DNA of 64,000 bases from Snodgrassella alvi (GCF_002777855.1 NZ_MEIK01000029.1:1-64000); one strand, 5' to 3'; counted from the stretch's first letter, positions 18,560-28,753 are shown. A program made the numbers and translations. The notes: a model not told the origin generated them from the sequence alone.

Positions 18560-19498
18560 TTATTGATGCTTTTGTCTAATTATTTGCTGGCATTGATAAC
18601 AATAGGCTTTGCCGCCAAATATGTTTTTATGATTCCAGCAATAATTGGCAGCATCTGGGCTAATATTTTTACGACAAGCTACGCAAAAATAGCTGACAGG
18701 CTTTTTCATTGGGGTTAGGGTTTCTGTTTGCAGCTGTGGAGACGTAGCAATATTGGCTGAATGGTTATTTATTTTATTTAATCCAAAACATGCCAACCAG
18801 TCATGCTTTTGTGGATGATGTAGTTTGACCAACTGATGAGCAAATTCTTCTAGCCGGCTACGGGAAACAGTGCGAATAATGCTGAATATGCCTAAAGGTT
18901 TACTCAACTGCTTTACTTTTTCTTGCAACTGCTCATTCTTTATAATGTTATCCATTCCGGCTATTGTTTTTTTCGGGCGCCGGATAGAGCTATCGTTTGA
19001 TATTAAAATTAGACTGTATATCAAAGGTTTAAAATACAATCCGCAAAGACTGGGGCATTGAATCAGCTTTTTCTGTAACAATTGTTTCAGGATACTGATA
19101 TGGCGTTTGTTTTGTTCCAGTGGTGAAGGCATGCCTTGTCCTTGCCCATTATATCGGCGCGAAAATTCACCAAATTCATTGATTATCAATTCACCTGCTA
19201 TTCTTTTGCTTTCACAAACAAATATCTGCAAATGGCGATTAATCAGTAAATGGTCTATCTGAGCTACTTTGTTTTGAAATTGCAGCCTTAAATCGTTGAT
19301 AATTACCCAATCTGGGTGATTTCCAAAATGAAATTGCATTAGATAGGCTGACTCTTCTTCACCTTTGATGCCAGCACACAATAAACGGATGCGTTGCTCA
19401 ATTTTCCGCTGCGTTTGCGGTGATAAATCAGGCCGCTGCAAGAGCTGTTGCAATATTTCTAAATCCTCTTGTTTACTATCAATTTGCTTAATAATCAT
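18560..19498 (-). CDS. NERD nuclease-related domain protein with C-terminal zinc-ribbon
   Basis: 312 residues, cytoplasmic. Residues about 45-160 look like a NERD domain: WVIINDLRLQFQNKVAQIDHLLINRHLQIFVCESK contains the restriction-endonuclease-like order D-H-L then E-S-K. The C-terminus (FCVACRKNISPDAANYCWNHKNIFGGKAYCYQCQ) has paired cysteines, CxxC twice with a spacer, suggesting a zinc-ribbon that could bind nucleic acid. The N-terminal ~45 residues are a charged helix. NERD proteins are thought to act on DNA or RNA, but the function of this one is unknown. Single gene, no clear operon partner. Confidence 0.75.
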   Translation of the reverse strand: MIIKQIDSKQEDLEILQQLLQRPDLSPQTQRKIEQRIRLLCAGIKGEEESAYLMQFHFGNHPDWVIINDLRLQFQNKVAQIDHLLINRHLQIFVCESKRIAGELIINEFGEFSRRYNGQGQGMPSPLEQNKRHISILKQLLQKKLIQCPSLCGLYFKPLIYSLILISNDSSIRRPKKTIAGMDNIIKNEQLQEKVKQLSKPLGIFSIIRTVSRSRLEEFAHQLVKLHHPQKHDWLACFGLNKINNHSANIATSPQLQTETLTPMKKPVSYFCVACRKNISPDAANYCWNHKNIFGGKAYCYQCQQIIRQKHQ

Positions 19499-19737
19499 TT
19501 TGTAGTCAATTTTAATAATTTAGATTGGCATATATTTTAGCTATATCTGCCCTGCTGATTAATGTTTGGTTCTTTTAAGATATTTTTCTTTCTACTCAGT
19601 TTATTGCTCATATCTGCCAATATTTATTTTAATCACTTTTGTGTAAACGTTTTTGTTGAAGTTTATACACGGTAATGATTTGGGCGGCAAATAGTTTGTG
19701 CTGCTTTTATTGTGTTGTCTCTACAGGCGGCAGACGT

Positions 19738-19767
19738 AAAAAAAACCGCTGATTTCAGCGGTTTTTT
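19738..19767. terminator. Rho-independent terminator after tRNA-Leu
   Basis: AAAACCGCTGA pairs perfectly with TCAGCGGTTTT around a 2-base gap, giving a T-run on either strand. It is a few bases past the 3' end of the minus-strand tRNA. Confidence 0.92.
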
Positions 19768-19772
19768 AAATC

Positions 19773-19857
19773 TGGTGCCCAGAGACGGACTCGAACCGTC
19801 ACACCTTGCGGCGGGGGATTTTGAGTCCCCTGCGTCTACCAATTTCGCCATCTGGGC
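19773..19857 (-). tRNA. tRNA-Leu (anticodon CAA)
   Basis: 85 nt with encoded CCA. Acceptor arms GCCCAGA/TCTGGGC pair perfectly. The anticodon stem GGGGA/TCCCC encloses loop CTCAAAA, giving CAA (complement of 19821-19823). A long variable arm, as expected for a class II tRNA, and the GACGG-TTCGAGT-CCGTC T arm are present. It reads UUG codons. Confidence 0.97.
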
Positions 19858-19872
19858 TAGCGAAGAATCGGC

Positions 19873-19900
19873 ATTATAACGGATTTTCTATAGTTGTAAA
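19873..19900 (-). promoter_or_regulatory. Promoter of tRNA-Leu
   Basis: Minus strand -35 TTTACA (complement of 19895-19900), 16-base spacer, consensus -10 TATAAT (complement of 19873-19878). Five bases downstream lies TTCTTCGCT (complement of 19859-19867), identical in sequence and position to that in the rRNA promoter at 114-142. Confidence 0.85.
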
Positions 19901-20062
19901 GGTTTTTTTCTTGGTAGGGAATTTTTTTAATTATTTATGAATAAAATATTGATTTTATATTTGGATTTTTTTATATTTTACTTATTAATTTAAAATTAAA
20001 AATCTGTATTGTATTTTTTAGCTGAACATTATAAAGTACAATTTTGTAATACAAATCAATTT

Positions 20063-20713
20063 ATGTTTAAAATCCATTTATCTGCGGCGTTAATTGTTTC
20101 GGCAATCATGCTATCAGCATGTCAGCCGCAAGTACCGGCTTCTACAGCCAAGCCGGCTGCCAGTGCAGATATGCCGCAGCATCAGCAATATTCTTTTGAA
20201 GGAAGCGATGTGCGCGATGCCGGTCTGGGCGGAGATGATTTTTCTTTGCTGGATGGCAAAGGTAAATCAGTACATTTGCGTGATTTTGGCGGTAAAGTGG
20301 TTGCACTGGTATTCGGCTACACGCATTGTCCAGATGTATGCCCCACTAATCTGCTAGCTTATGCGGATGCGATAAATCAGCTAGGAGAAAAGGGTAAGCA
20401 AGTACAGGTGCTATTTATTACACTTGACCCTCTGCGCGATACACCGCAAGTTATGGCTGAGTATGCACCAGCATTTAATCCGAATTTTATCGGTTTAACG
20501 GTAGACAAACCGCGTTTGCAGGCGCTTAATAGTGTGATTACCCAATATAAAATTGCGGTACATAAAATAGCAGGCAGTAGTGCAAAAGACTATCAGCTGG
20601 ATCATAGTACTGGGACATATTTGCTGGACAAACAGGGACATACCGTGGTGTATGAACCACACAGCCAGACAGCAACACAATTGGCTCATGACATGAAACA
20701 ATTGTTAGATTAA
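20063..20713 (+). CDS. SCO1/SenC-type copper chaperone lipoprotein
   Basis: 216 residues. Periplasm-facing thioredoxin-fold protein that delivers copper to cytochrome oxidase or protects against thiol stress. The start at 20063 gives a lipoprotein signal (SAIMLSAC, lipidation at Cys about 20); earlier in-frame codons are TTG and unlikely. Copper ligands are visible: FGYTHCPDVCPTN (CxxxC) and the later LDHSTGTYLLD with the conserved histidine. The C-terminal EPHSQTATQLAHDM closes the fold. Monocistronic, about 100 bases before hisG. Confidence 0.92.
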   Translation: MFKIHLSAALIVSAIMLSACQPQVPASTAKPAASADMPQHQQYSFEGSDVRDAGLGGDDFSLLDGKGKSVHLRDFGGKVVALVFGYTHCPDVCPTNLLAYADAINQLGEKGKQVQVLFITLDPLRDTPQVMAEYAPAFNPNFIGLTVDKPRLQALNSVITQYKIAVHKIAGSSAKDYQLDHSTGTYLLDKQGHTVVYEPHSQTATQLAHDMKQLLD

Positions 20714-20812
20714 AATTATGTAATTAATATTTTTATAATATGCAAATTAATTTTTACGCAATAATAAATTTATAGCTAAAGATTTTTGCAGTGTCTAGAT
20801 ACTGATAAAAAA

Positions 20813-21466
20813 ATGACTGCACAATTAACTATTGCGTTATCTAAAGGTCGTATTTATGAAGAAACGCTGCCTTTGCTGGCAGCAGCGGGGATTAAGGCTA
20901 TTGAAGACCCGGAGTCATCCCGCAAACTGATTATTAATACGAATCATAACAATATCCGCTTGATTATTGTGCGGGCAACAGATGTGCCTACTTATGTGCA
21001 ATATGGCGCAGCTGATTTTGGAATTGCGGGAAAAGATGTTTTAATTGAACATGATGGAGATGGTCTATATCAGCCTCTGGATTTGAATATTGCCCGCTGC
21101 CGGATGATGGTAGCCGTACGAAAAGGTTTTGATTATGCGGCAGCTTCGCAGCCCGGCTCCCGTTTGCGGGTAGCTACTAAATATCCGAATATAGCGGCAG
21201 AACATTTTGCCGGTAAAGGTGTGCATACTGATTTGATTAAGCTGTATGGATCGATGGAATTGGCACCGCTGGTGGGCTTGGCTGATGCAATTGTTGATCT
21301 GGTTTCTACCGGTAATACATTACAGGCAAATAATCTGCAGGCTGTAGAGCATGTAGTGGATATATCCAGCCGGCTGGTGGTGAATAAGGCAGCTTTAAAA
21401 TTGAAATATTCATGTATACAACCAATTATTGATGTTTTTGCACAGGCAAAAAATCAAAAAATTTAG
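20813..21466 (+). CDS. hisG: ATP phosphoribosyltransferase, short form
   Basis: 217 residues. First step of histidine synthesis, joining ATP and PRPP. The start at 20813 ([17 protein letters not shown]) matches homologues. [24 protein letters not shown] and [15 protein letters not shown] are diagnostic. It is the short form lacking the C-terminal regulatory domain, so it should need HisZ, which is not in this window. Followed, 30 bases on, by a NYN-domain gene and then hisD. Confidence 0.96.
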   Translation: MTAQLTIALSKGRIYEETLPLLAAAGIKAIEDPESSRKLIINTNHNNIRLIIVRATDVPTYVQYGAADFGIAGKDVLIEHDGDGLYQPLDLNIARCRMMVAVRKGFDYAAASQPGSRLRVATKYPNIAAEHFAGKGVHTDLIKLYGSMELAPLVGLADAIVDLVSTGNTLQANNLQAVEHVVDISSRLVVNKAALKLKYSCIQPIIDVFAQAKNQKI

Positions 21467-21496
21467 TTTTATTTATATTGAACAGGAATTATTTAA

Positions 21497-22984
21497 ATGA
21501 CAACGGAAAATTCGGCCAAACTGGCAGTACTTATAGATGCAGACAACACTTCAGCCAGTACGGTTGAATCTCTACTGGAAGAAATCGCCAAATATGGTAT
21601 TGCCAGTGTCAAACGTATCTATGGTGACTGGAGCAGTGGCCTATCCAAATGGAAAGATGCATTGCTTCCGCATGCTATTACACCGGTGCAGCAGTTTGCC
21701 TACACAAAGGGAAAAAATGCTACCGACATGGCCATGGTTATTGATGCGATGGATTTACTTTACAGCAATACTTTTGATGGTTTTTGTATTGTGTCCAGCG
21801 ACAGTGATTTTACCCGTTTAGCATCACGTATTCGTGAAAATGGCCTGACTGTTTATGGTTTCGGGCAAAAGAAAACGCCTGAATCTTTTCGTAAAGCCTG
21901 TGATAAATTTATTTATACTGAAAATCTGCTTAGTCATACAACGGTAGAACTTGGTGAAGACAAATCCCAGACACCTATATTCCGCAACAAGCGTAAATCT
22001 CCGACTGAACTGAAGCAGGACACAGCATTGATGAATCTGTTTCGCAATGCAGTGAAGGAACACGCTGATGATGATGGCTGGACGTCGCTGGGGGTAGTGG
22101 GACAATACATCAATAAGGTTAATTCTGATTTTGATGCTCGTAATTATGGCTATACTAAACTGTCCTATCTAATTAATGCCATCGATATTTTTGAAACGCA
22201 GATGCATGGAAATCATTTATGGCTGCGTTTGAAAAAACGCAGTAATAATCTGCTGCCGAAAACAGAAAATAAATCTTTTGCTCCAGTTGCTGAACCAGCT
22301 GCTTTTCAGCAGAACAATGACGCACCTTTGGTGATTACGATTCCGGCTGTCAGCAAAGCATCACCGGCGGAAAAAGTGAGTGTCAAGATTGAGCCGGAAG
22401 AAAAAACGAAGAATACTCAACCGGTATTGGTACAAATTGAAACCCAGGCGCCTGAATTCACCAGCTTTGATAAAAGCCGTGATGATCAGACTAAGCGCGG
22501 ACGTGGCCGTCCTCGCAAAGCTGTATTTGAAACGGCAGTGACGGCATCAGAAAACAGTCGCGGCCGCGGCAGGCCAGCTAAAACTAGTTTCAACAGCCGC
22601 ACTGCTAAATCCAATCGGTCTTCTGGCGAAACTTCCAGCCAGCATTATTGGAACCGTCTGGTACCGATGGTACAGAAAGCGATTGAACGAACCTGTGATA
22701 TTGAAGGCTGGGCAACAGTAAGCTCGGTAGCACGAGAGCTGGTAACCAGTGATGGTGGGTTCAATGCTAAAGACTATGGCTTTGATAATGCCAATAATGC
22801 TATTTCAGCCATCAGCAATGAATGGATCGACAGCCGCAAAGCCGGCCGTGGTCTGAGAGTACGGGTAGTCAAACCGTATGATGTTGAAGTAGATGGCAAT
22901 ACCATTCCAGCACATGAGCTAGCTGCTAAAACAAAGTCTCCGGTTATCGATGTGGATGATGATAATTTCGGTAATAATATTTAA
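21497..22984 (+). CDS. NYN-domain RNase-like protein with two OST-HTH domains and AT-hook motifs
   Basis: 495 residues. Residues ~8-145 form a NYN (PIN-like) nuclease-type domain with acidic positions in VLIDADNTSAS (D14, D16), DMAMVIDAMD and VSSDSDFTRL. Two LOTUS/OST-HTH RNA-binding-type domains follow: ~170-245 (LFRNAVKEHADDDGWTSLG...YGYTKLSYLI) and ~385-457 (VQKAIERTCDIEGWATVSS...DYGFDNANNA). The linker is low-complexity and carries two AT-hook-like cores, RGRGRPRK (~335-341) and SRGRGRPAK (~354-362), which bind AT-rich minor grooves in other proteins. Strong ribosome site AGGAAT. Sits between hisG and hisD, so likely co-transcribed. Exact role unknown. Confidence 0.85.
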   Translation: MTTENSAKLAVLIDADNTSASTVESLLEEIAKYGIASVKRIYGDWSSGLSKWKDALLPHAITPVQQFAYTKGKNATDMAMVIDAMDLLYSNTFDGFCIVSSDSDFTRLASRIRENGLTVYGFGQKKTPESFRKACDKFIYTENLLSHTTVELGEDKSQTPIFRNKRKSPTELKQDTALMNLFRNAVKEHADDDGWTSLGVVGQYINKVNSDFDARNYGYTKLSYLINAIDIFETQMHGNHLWLRLKKRSNNLLPKTENKSFAPVAEPAAFQQNNDAPLVITIPAVSKASPAEKVSVKIEPEEKTKNTQPVLVQIETQAPEFTSFDKSRDDQTKRGRGRPRKAVFETAVTASENSRGRGRPAKTSFNSRTAKSNRSSGETSSQHYWNRLVPMVQKAIERTCDIEGWATVSSVARELVTSDGGFNAKDYGFDNANNAISAISNEWIDSRKAGRGLRVRVVKPYDVEVDGNTIPAHELAAKTKSPVIDVDDDNFGNNI

Positions 22985-23000
22985 TTAAATCTATCAGGAT

Positions 23001-23020
23001 CGGGCAGCATAGGCTGCCCG
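23001..23020 (+). other. GC-rich hairpin just before hisD
   Basis: CGGGCAGC and GCTGCCCG pair perfectly (8 bp) around ATAG, ending 12 bases before the hisD ATG. No T-run follows, so it is not a normal terminator. It could limit read-through or affect hisD translation; the hisD ribosome site AAAGG is itself unusually close to the ATG. Confidence 0.5.
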
Positions 23021-23032
23021 TTATACAAAGGT

Positions 23033-24322
23033 ATGAAATATATTTCTTCGCAGGATACTGACTTTAAGGCTCAGTTGACTGCTCTTCAGGCATTTGAAAC
23101 CGCACAGGATCCTCAAGTGGATGCAGCAGTGGCAGCTATATGTGCAGATGTACAGAAACGTGGTGATGCAGCAGTAGTCGAATATACCAACCGCTTTGAC
23201 CACACACAGGCACAATCTATGGCTGACCTGACTTTAAGTCAGGCCGATTTGGCTGCGGCATTTGCACGGCTGCCTGCAGATGTTCAGTCTGCTTTGCAAA
23301 CGGCAGCAAAACGGATTGAGAGCTATCACCAGCACCAGAAACAACAATCATGGCAATATGAAGATGAAAACGGTACTTTACTGGGACAGCAGATTAGTGC
23401 GCTGGATCGAGTGGGTATTTATGTTCCTGGCGGCAAGGCAGCCTATCCAAGCTCGGTGATGATGAATGCGATGCCGGCACATGTGGCAGGGGTAAAAGAA
23501 ATTATTATGGTCGTGCCCATGCCAAACGGGGAACGCAATGATATTGTACTGGGTGCTGCTTATGTAGCCGGAGTCACACAGGTTTTTACCATCGGCGGGG
23601 CACAAGCTGTGGCAGCGCTGGCATATGGTACGGAAAGTATTGTGCAAGTCGATAAAATTACCGGCCCAGGCAATGCTTATGTGGCTGCTGCCAAACGGCG
23701 GGTGTTTGGTGTGGTTGGTATCGATATGGTTGCAGGCCCGAGCGAGATTTTGGTTATTGCCGATGGTACCACGCCGGCTAAATGGGTGGCGATGGATTTG
23801 TTTAGTCAATCAGAACATGATGAAATCGCTCAGGCAATTCTGATCACCACAGATGCAAACTATGCATCTGAAGTAGAAGCACAAATGCAGACGCTCATGA
23901 AAGAGATGCCACGTAAAGCTATTATTGAAGCATCGCTGGCTAATCGCGGAGCCATTATTCAAGTGCAGAATCTGGACGAAGCCTGTGAAATTGCCAATTA
24001 TTTGGCTCCGGAACATCTGGAGCTTTCAGTAGCCAATCCGCAGGAATGGGCACCGAAAATACGCCATGCCGGTGCTATATTTATGGGTCAGTATACCAGT
24101 GAAAGTCTTGGCGATTATTGTGCTGGGCCCAATCATGTTTTACCGACCAGCCGTACTGCTCGTTTTGCATCTCCTCTGGGTGTCTATGATTTTCAGAAAC
24201 GTAGCAGCCTAATTCAGGTATCTGCGGAGGGAGCGAAGCAATTGGGACAGATTGCCAGTATTCTAGCGCATGGTGAGGGACTGACGGCGCATGCTCGTGC
24301 AGCAGAATTACGTATGGAATAA
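23033..24322 (+). CDS. hisD: Histidinol dehydrogenase
   Basis: 429 residues. Zinc-dependent NAD enzyme for the last two steps of histidine synthesis. [53 protein letters not shown] (catalytic Glu/His) and [13 protein letters not shown] are all intact. Third gene of hisG-NYN-hisD, closed by a strong terminator. Confidence 0.97.
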   Translation: MKYISSQDTDFKAQLTALQAFETAQDPQVDAAVAAICADVQKRGDAAVVEYTNRFDHTQAQSMADLTLSQADLAAAFARLPADVQSALQTAAKRIESYHQHQKQQSWQYEDENGTLLGQQISALDRVGIYVPGGKAAYPSSVMMNAMPAHVAGVKEIIMVVPMPNGERNDIVLGAAYVAGVTQVFTIGGAQAVAALAYGTESIVQVDKITGPGNAYVAAAKRRVFGVVGIDMVAGPSEILVIADGTTPAKWVAMDLFSQSEHDEIAQAILITTDANYASEVEAQMQTLMKEMPRKAIIEASLANRGAIIQVQNLDEACEIANYLAPEHLELSVANPQEWAPKIRHAGAIFMGQYTSESLGDYCAGPNHVLPTSRTARFASPLGVYDFQKRSSLIQVSAEGAKQLGQIASILAHGEGLTAHARAAELRME

Positions 24323-24338
24323 AACGCCTGACTTATTT

Positions 24339-24371
24339 AAGCCAATGCTACAAATGTCATTGGCTTTTTTA
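24339..24371 (+). terminator. Rho-independent terminator of the his cluster
   Basis: AAGCCAATG pairs with CATTGGCTT around a 10-base loop and is followed by a T-run, 17 bases past the hisD stop. Confidence 0.9.
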
Positions 24372-24667
24372 TTAATTTCTGACAAATCCTTTATTCTTTG
24401 AGCATAAAATATTATTGTTTGTTTTTCTTTTTATGTCTGGATAAAGTCATTTGAATTTTTTTAATGCTTGCAACACTGCCTTATAATCATTAAAAAATAG
24501 CATTTTAATTGATAAAAATATTTTCTTACAAATAAGGTATTTTGACCTTTTACAATAATTTTTGCTTTATCTGCTGTGTCAGAGAATTTTATTTTTTATA
24601 ATATAATCAATAATTAAAAATTATTTTTCGACAGAAATTTTGTGAAATGCTATTTAAGGAGCCGGTA
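24372..24667. other. AT-rich intergenic region upstream of the VOC gene
   Basis: Nearly 300 bases of very AT-rich sequence. No RNA gene or convincing promoter pair was identified. A clear ribosome-binding site (AAGGAG) occurs at 24655-24660 for the next gene. Confidence 0.6.
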
Positions 24668-25057
24668 ATGCAGATTAAAACGCTGGATCATCTGGTTTTG
24701 ACAGTTAAAGATATTCAGGCTTCAACTGCTTTTTATACAAAGATACTGGGCATGCTCGAAAGTAGGTTTGCCGACAATCGTACTGCTCTGCATTTTGGCC
24801 AAATGAAAATTAATTTACACCAGCAAGGACATGAATTTAATCCGAAAGCACTTTATCCTACGCCAGGCTCAGCAGATTTATGTTTTATCGTGGAACAAGC
24901 GCTGGAGGAAGTGATAGCTATGTTGCAGGAGCATCATATCCCGCTGGAGAAGCAACCCAGTAGCCGACATGGTGCCTGTGGAAAAATGACTTCCATTTAT
25001 ATTCGTGATCCGGATAATAATTTGATTGAACTGGCTAATTATCCACAAAATTCTTAA
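24668..25057 (+). CDS. VOC-family (glyoxalase/dioxygenase-like) protein
   Basis: 129 residues, cytoplasmic. Single vicinal-oxygen-chelate fold of two beta-alpha-beta-beta-beta units: KTLDHLVLTVKDIQASTAFYTKILGM starts the first and ADLCFIVEQALEEV the second. Candidate metal ligands are His11-equivalent in LDHLV, the histidine in LHFGQ and the glutamate in DPDNNLIELANY. The start at 24668 has AAGGAG six bases upstream. It resembles the YaeR-like branch, whose substrate is not known. It overlaps the first of three DnaA boxes. Confidence 0.82.
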   Translation: MQIKTLDHLVLTVKDIQASTAFYTKILGMLESRFADNRTALHFGQMKINLHQQGHEFNPKALYPTPGSADLCFIVEQALEEVIAMLQEHHIPLEKQPSSRHGACGKMTSIYIRDPDNNLIELANYPQNS

Positions 25058-25144
25058 TTCTGAGCTAGTTTTTAATTTATCCACAATAAGCTGAACCATC
25101 GTTGAGCTATGAGATTTGAGCGGAAAGGGTATAGCTGTGGATAA
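25039..25144. promoter_or_regulatory. Cluster of three perfect DnaA boxes
   Basis: TTATCCACA occurs at 25039-25047 and 25077-25085 on the plus strand and, inverted (TGTGGATAA), at 25136-25144. All three match the 9-base consensus exactly. They span the end of the VOC gene and the space before the purB terminator. This could titrate or reactivate DnaA (datA/DARS-like). No dnaA or dnaN gene is nearby. Confidence 0.6.
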
Positions 25145-25165
25145 AAATATTTTCCGGCCATAAAT

Positions 25166-25190
25166 AAAAAAAGGCGGGCTATGCCCACCT
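25166..25190 (-). terminator. Rho-independent terminator of purB
   Basis: On the minus strand GGTGGGC-ATA-GCCCGCC (one G-T pair) is followed by seven Ts, 15 bases past the purB stop. Confidence 0.88.
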
Positions 25191-25205
25191 TCTTCTTGTA
25201 TTGTT

Positions 25206-26612
<1,407 letters not shown>

Positions 26613-26645
26613 TCAGTTAATGCACTGGCACTTTGAGTGCCATGC

Positions 26646-27458
26646 TTAATCGGTAAACAATTTCAGGGGTTGTTTACCAGGGTGAGGGTAAGCAAGTATC
26701 TCATGCAAATCGTGTAACCGTTGCACAATACTTTGTGTTACCGCATCGGCCTGTTGCATCGCTGTATCATCGCATTCCTCCCGCTTTTGCCCATATAGCA
26801 TAGCATCAAGCAGTTTGCGTACATACATCCCATCGTGGCCATAAAAATCGACACCGATATCAGGCATTCCAGCTTCATCAAACAGTGTGGCCACCATGCA
26901 GCTTTCTATTGTGGCCAGCCCCAGCGCCCCATCTTCGCCACCAAGTTGCCGAAACAGAGCATCAACTGGGAAACCGCCACAGGCGAGGAAATAGGCACGG
27001 TTAAAAACTGTATTGGTGGCAGTAATCATTTCAAACGTACGCCATGCCACGGCAAATTTTTCATGCGTTCGGTACCGTTCAGGGATATTATGTCCCTTGA
27101 CCGGTAAACGCAATAAACCGGTTTGCGGCCGGAAACTGAACACGGCGCTGGCAGCCTGTAGTGCATGAGGTTGGTAGGCATCATCTGCATCCAGAAATGC
27201 TATGTGGTTACGACTTGACATCAAGGCGGCCCAGTTACGCGCCACAGCCGGACCACGGTTTGTAGGCAGAAACTCACTTCGTATAAGTTGTGGATGGCGC
27301 TGCTGCCACTGCCGAATCAAACTGGCTGTTCCATCTGCAGACGCATCATCCACCAGCCACAGACAGCCCAGTTCCGGCTGTACCAATACACTATCTATTG
27401 CTCGTGCCAATGTATCTTCGGCGTTATAGCAGGGAATAATGACATCAATAGATTTCAT
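26646..27458 (-). CDS. Family 2 glycosyltransferase
   Basis: 270 residues. GT-A fold: SIDVIIPCYNAEDTLARAIDSVL opens the nucleotide-sugar site, LVDDASADGT follows, and FLDADD (D90, D92) is the metal-binding DxD. The C-terminal part (TATNTVFNRAYFLACGGFP...GGEDGALGLATI) holds the likely acceptor site and an ED catalytic pair. No membrane helix. Donor, acceptor and product are unknown. It stands alone between purB and prfB rather than in a surface-sugar cluster. Confidence 0.82.
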   Translation of the reverse strand: MKSIDVIIPCYNAEDTLARAIDSVLVQPELGCLWLVDDASADGTASLIRQWQQRHPQLIRSEFLPTNRGPAVARNWAALMSSRNHIAFLDADDAYQPHALQAASAVFSFRPQTGLLRLPVKGHNIPERYRTHEKFAVAWRTFEMITATNTVFNRAYFLACGGFPVDALFRQLGGEDGALGLATIESCMVATLFDEAGMPDIGVDFYGHDGMYVRKLLDAMLYGQKREECDDTAMQQADAVTQSIVQRLHDLHEILAYPHPGKQPLKLFTD

Positions 27459-27519
27459 ACAGGCTACCTTAACAATTAAGGCCGCCTAACTGATAGCTGG
27501 CAGCCTTATGACATATTTT

Positions 27520-28624
27520 TTATACACCTTGTTTCAAACTGGCTTCGATAAAGCCATCAAGGTCGCCGTCCATTACGGCCTTGATATTGCCTACTTCATA
27601 ACCAGTGCGTAAATCCTTGATACGCGATGAATCGAATACATAGGAACGAATCTGATGTCCCCAGCCCACATCATCCTTACTGGCTTCGAGATTCTGTTTT
27701 TCCTCATTGCGGCGACGCATTTCCAGCTCAAACAACTTGGCTTTGAGCATATTCATCGCCTCTTCGCGATTGCGGTGCTGGGAACGGTCGTTCTGACACT
27801 GTACGACAATACCAGTTGGTTCATGCGTGATGCGAACAGCCGAATCGGTTTTGTTGATGTGTTGGCCGCCGGCACCGGACGCGCGATAGGTATCGACACG
27901 CAAATCTGCGGGATTAATCTCAATTTCAAAGCTGTCATCCACTTCCGGATAAACGAATACGGAAGCAAACGATGTATGTCGTTTGTTATTAGAATCAAAC
28001 GGTGAGTAACGCACCAGCCGGTGAATACCGGTTTCGGTACGCAGCAATCCGTAGGCGTATTCACCATCTAGTTTGATGGTAGCGCGGTTAACCCCGGCAA
28101 TTTCACCCTCGTCTTCTTCAAGAACTTCTACTTTGAAACCTTTGCGTTCGCCATAGCGTACGTACATGCGCAATAACATACCGGCCCAATCTTCGGCCTC
28201 GGTGCCACCTGCGCCAGCCACGATATCTATGAAGCAATTATTCACATCGGCTGGCTGATTAAACATACGCTTAAATTCTAGCTGCGCCAGCTCTTCTTGC
28301 AGTGCGGTGATATCAGCCTGCACTGCTGCGAAACCGTCGCTGTCGTTTTCCTCAACAGCCATTTGCAACAGTATGCGGTTGTCTTCAATCCCGCTGTGCA
28401 GATGATCCAGCGTCAGCACAATGCCTTCCAGTACTTTACGCTCTTTGCCAACTTCTTGTGCTTTTTTCGGGTCGTTCCAGAGTTCAGGGTCTTCTGACAG
28501 ACCGATTACTTCTTCCAGACGATCTTTTTTGCCAGCGTAGTCAAAGATACCTCCGTAAATCGTGACTACGGGATGCCATATCATCCAGAATATTGTTTAA
28601 CTGATTAATCTGCTCCGCTTCCAT
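27520..28624 (-). CDS. prfB: Peptide chain release factor 2 (programmed +1 frameshift)
   Basis: 367-residue RF2 encoded in two frames. The first 27 codons run from the ATG at 28624 to an in-frame TGA at 28541-28543; ribosomes slip +1 on CTT and continue with GAC for another 340 codons to 27520. The SPF anticodon-like tripeptide lies in [15 protein letters not shown], and the catalytic GGQ in [19 protein letters not shown]2 recognises UGA and UAA. Because RF2 itself stops at the internal UGA, low RF2 raises frameshifting: an autoregulatory loop. Reading only the second frame would miss the true N-terminus. Confidence 0.97.
28540..28556 (-). promoter_or_regulatory. prfB programmed frameshift site
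   Basis: Minus strand ACGGAGGTATCTTTGAC. A Shine-Dalgarno-like GGAGG (complement of 28550-28554) sits three bases before the slippery CTT-TGA-C, nearly identical to the E. coli prfB element. The TGA is the in-frame stop of the first segment. Confidence 0.95.
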
Positions 28625-28687
28625 GATGTTCTTTCAGCCAGGTATTTGAAAATAGGCGCGTATTATAACAGATGCCTTCACGCCAAT

Positions 28688-28710
28688 CAGGCCACTTATC
28701 AAGCGGCCTG
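28688..28710. repeat. Near-palindrome between prfB and yhhQ
   Basis: CAGGCC...GGCCTG with an inner CTT/AAG forms a hairpin with one mismatch and a three-base loop. No T-run follows. It lies between the yhhQ stop and the prfB start and could be a weak terminator or mRNA-end structure. Confidence 0.4.
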
Positions 28711-28753
28711 TTGAATGCAAGATACTACGCTGTAACAACGTGTTTAATGCGTT

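Noticed and set aside
19663-19851. Open frame of 62 codons on the minus strand
   Set aside because: It runs through tRNA-Leu and its terminator; the apparent protein is translated tRNA.
25039-25144. Reading the DnaA-box cluster as the chromosomal origin
   Set aside because: dnaA, dnaN, rpmH or similar genes are absent and there is no adjacent AT-rich 13-mer array; the cluster is reported only as a DnaA-binding candidate.
27520-28584. prfB read as starting in the second frame (MIWHPVV...) or as a broken gene
   Set aside because: The first frame has an RF2-like N-terminus ending at CTT-TGA-C with a GGAGG motif, the standard programmed frameshift, so it is one intact gene.
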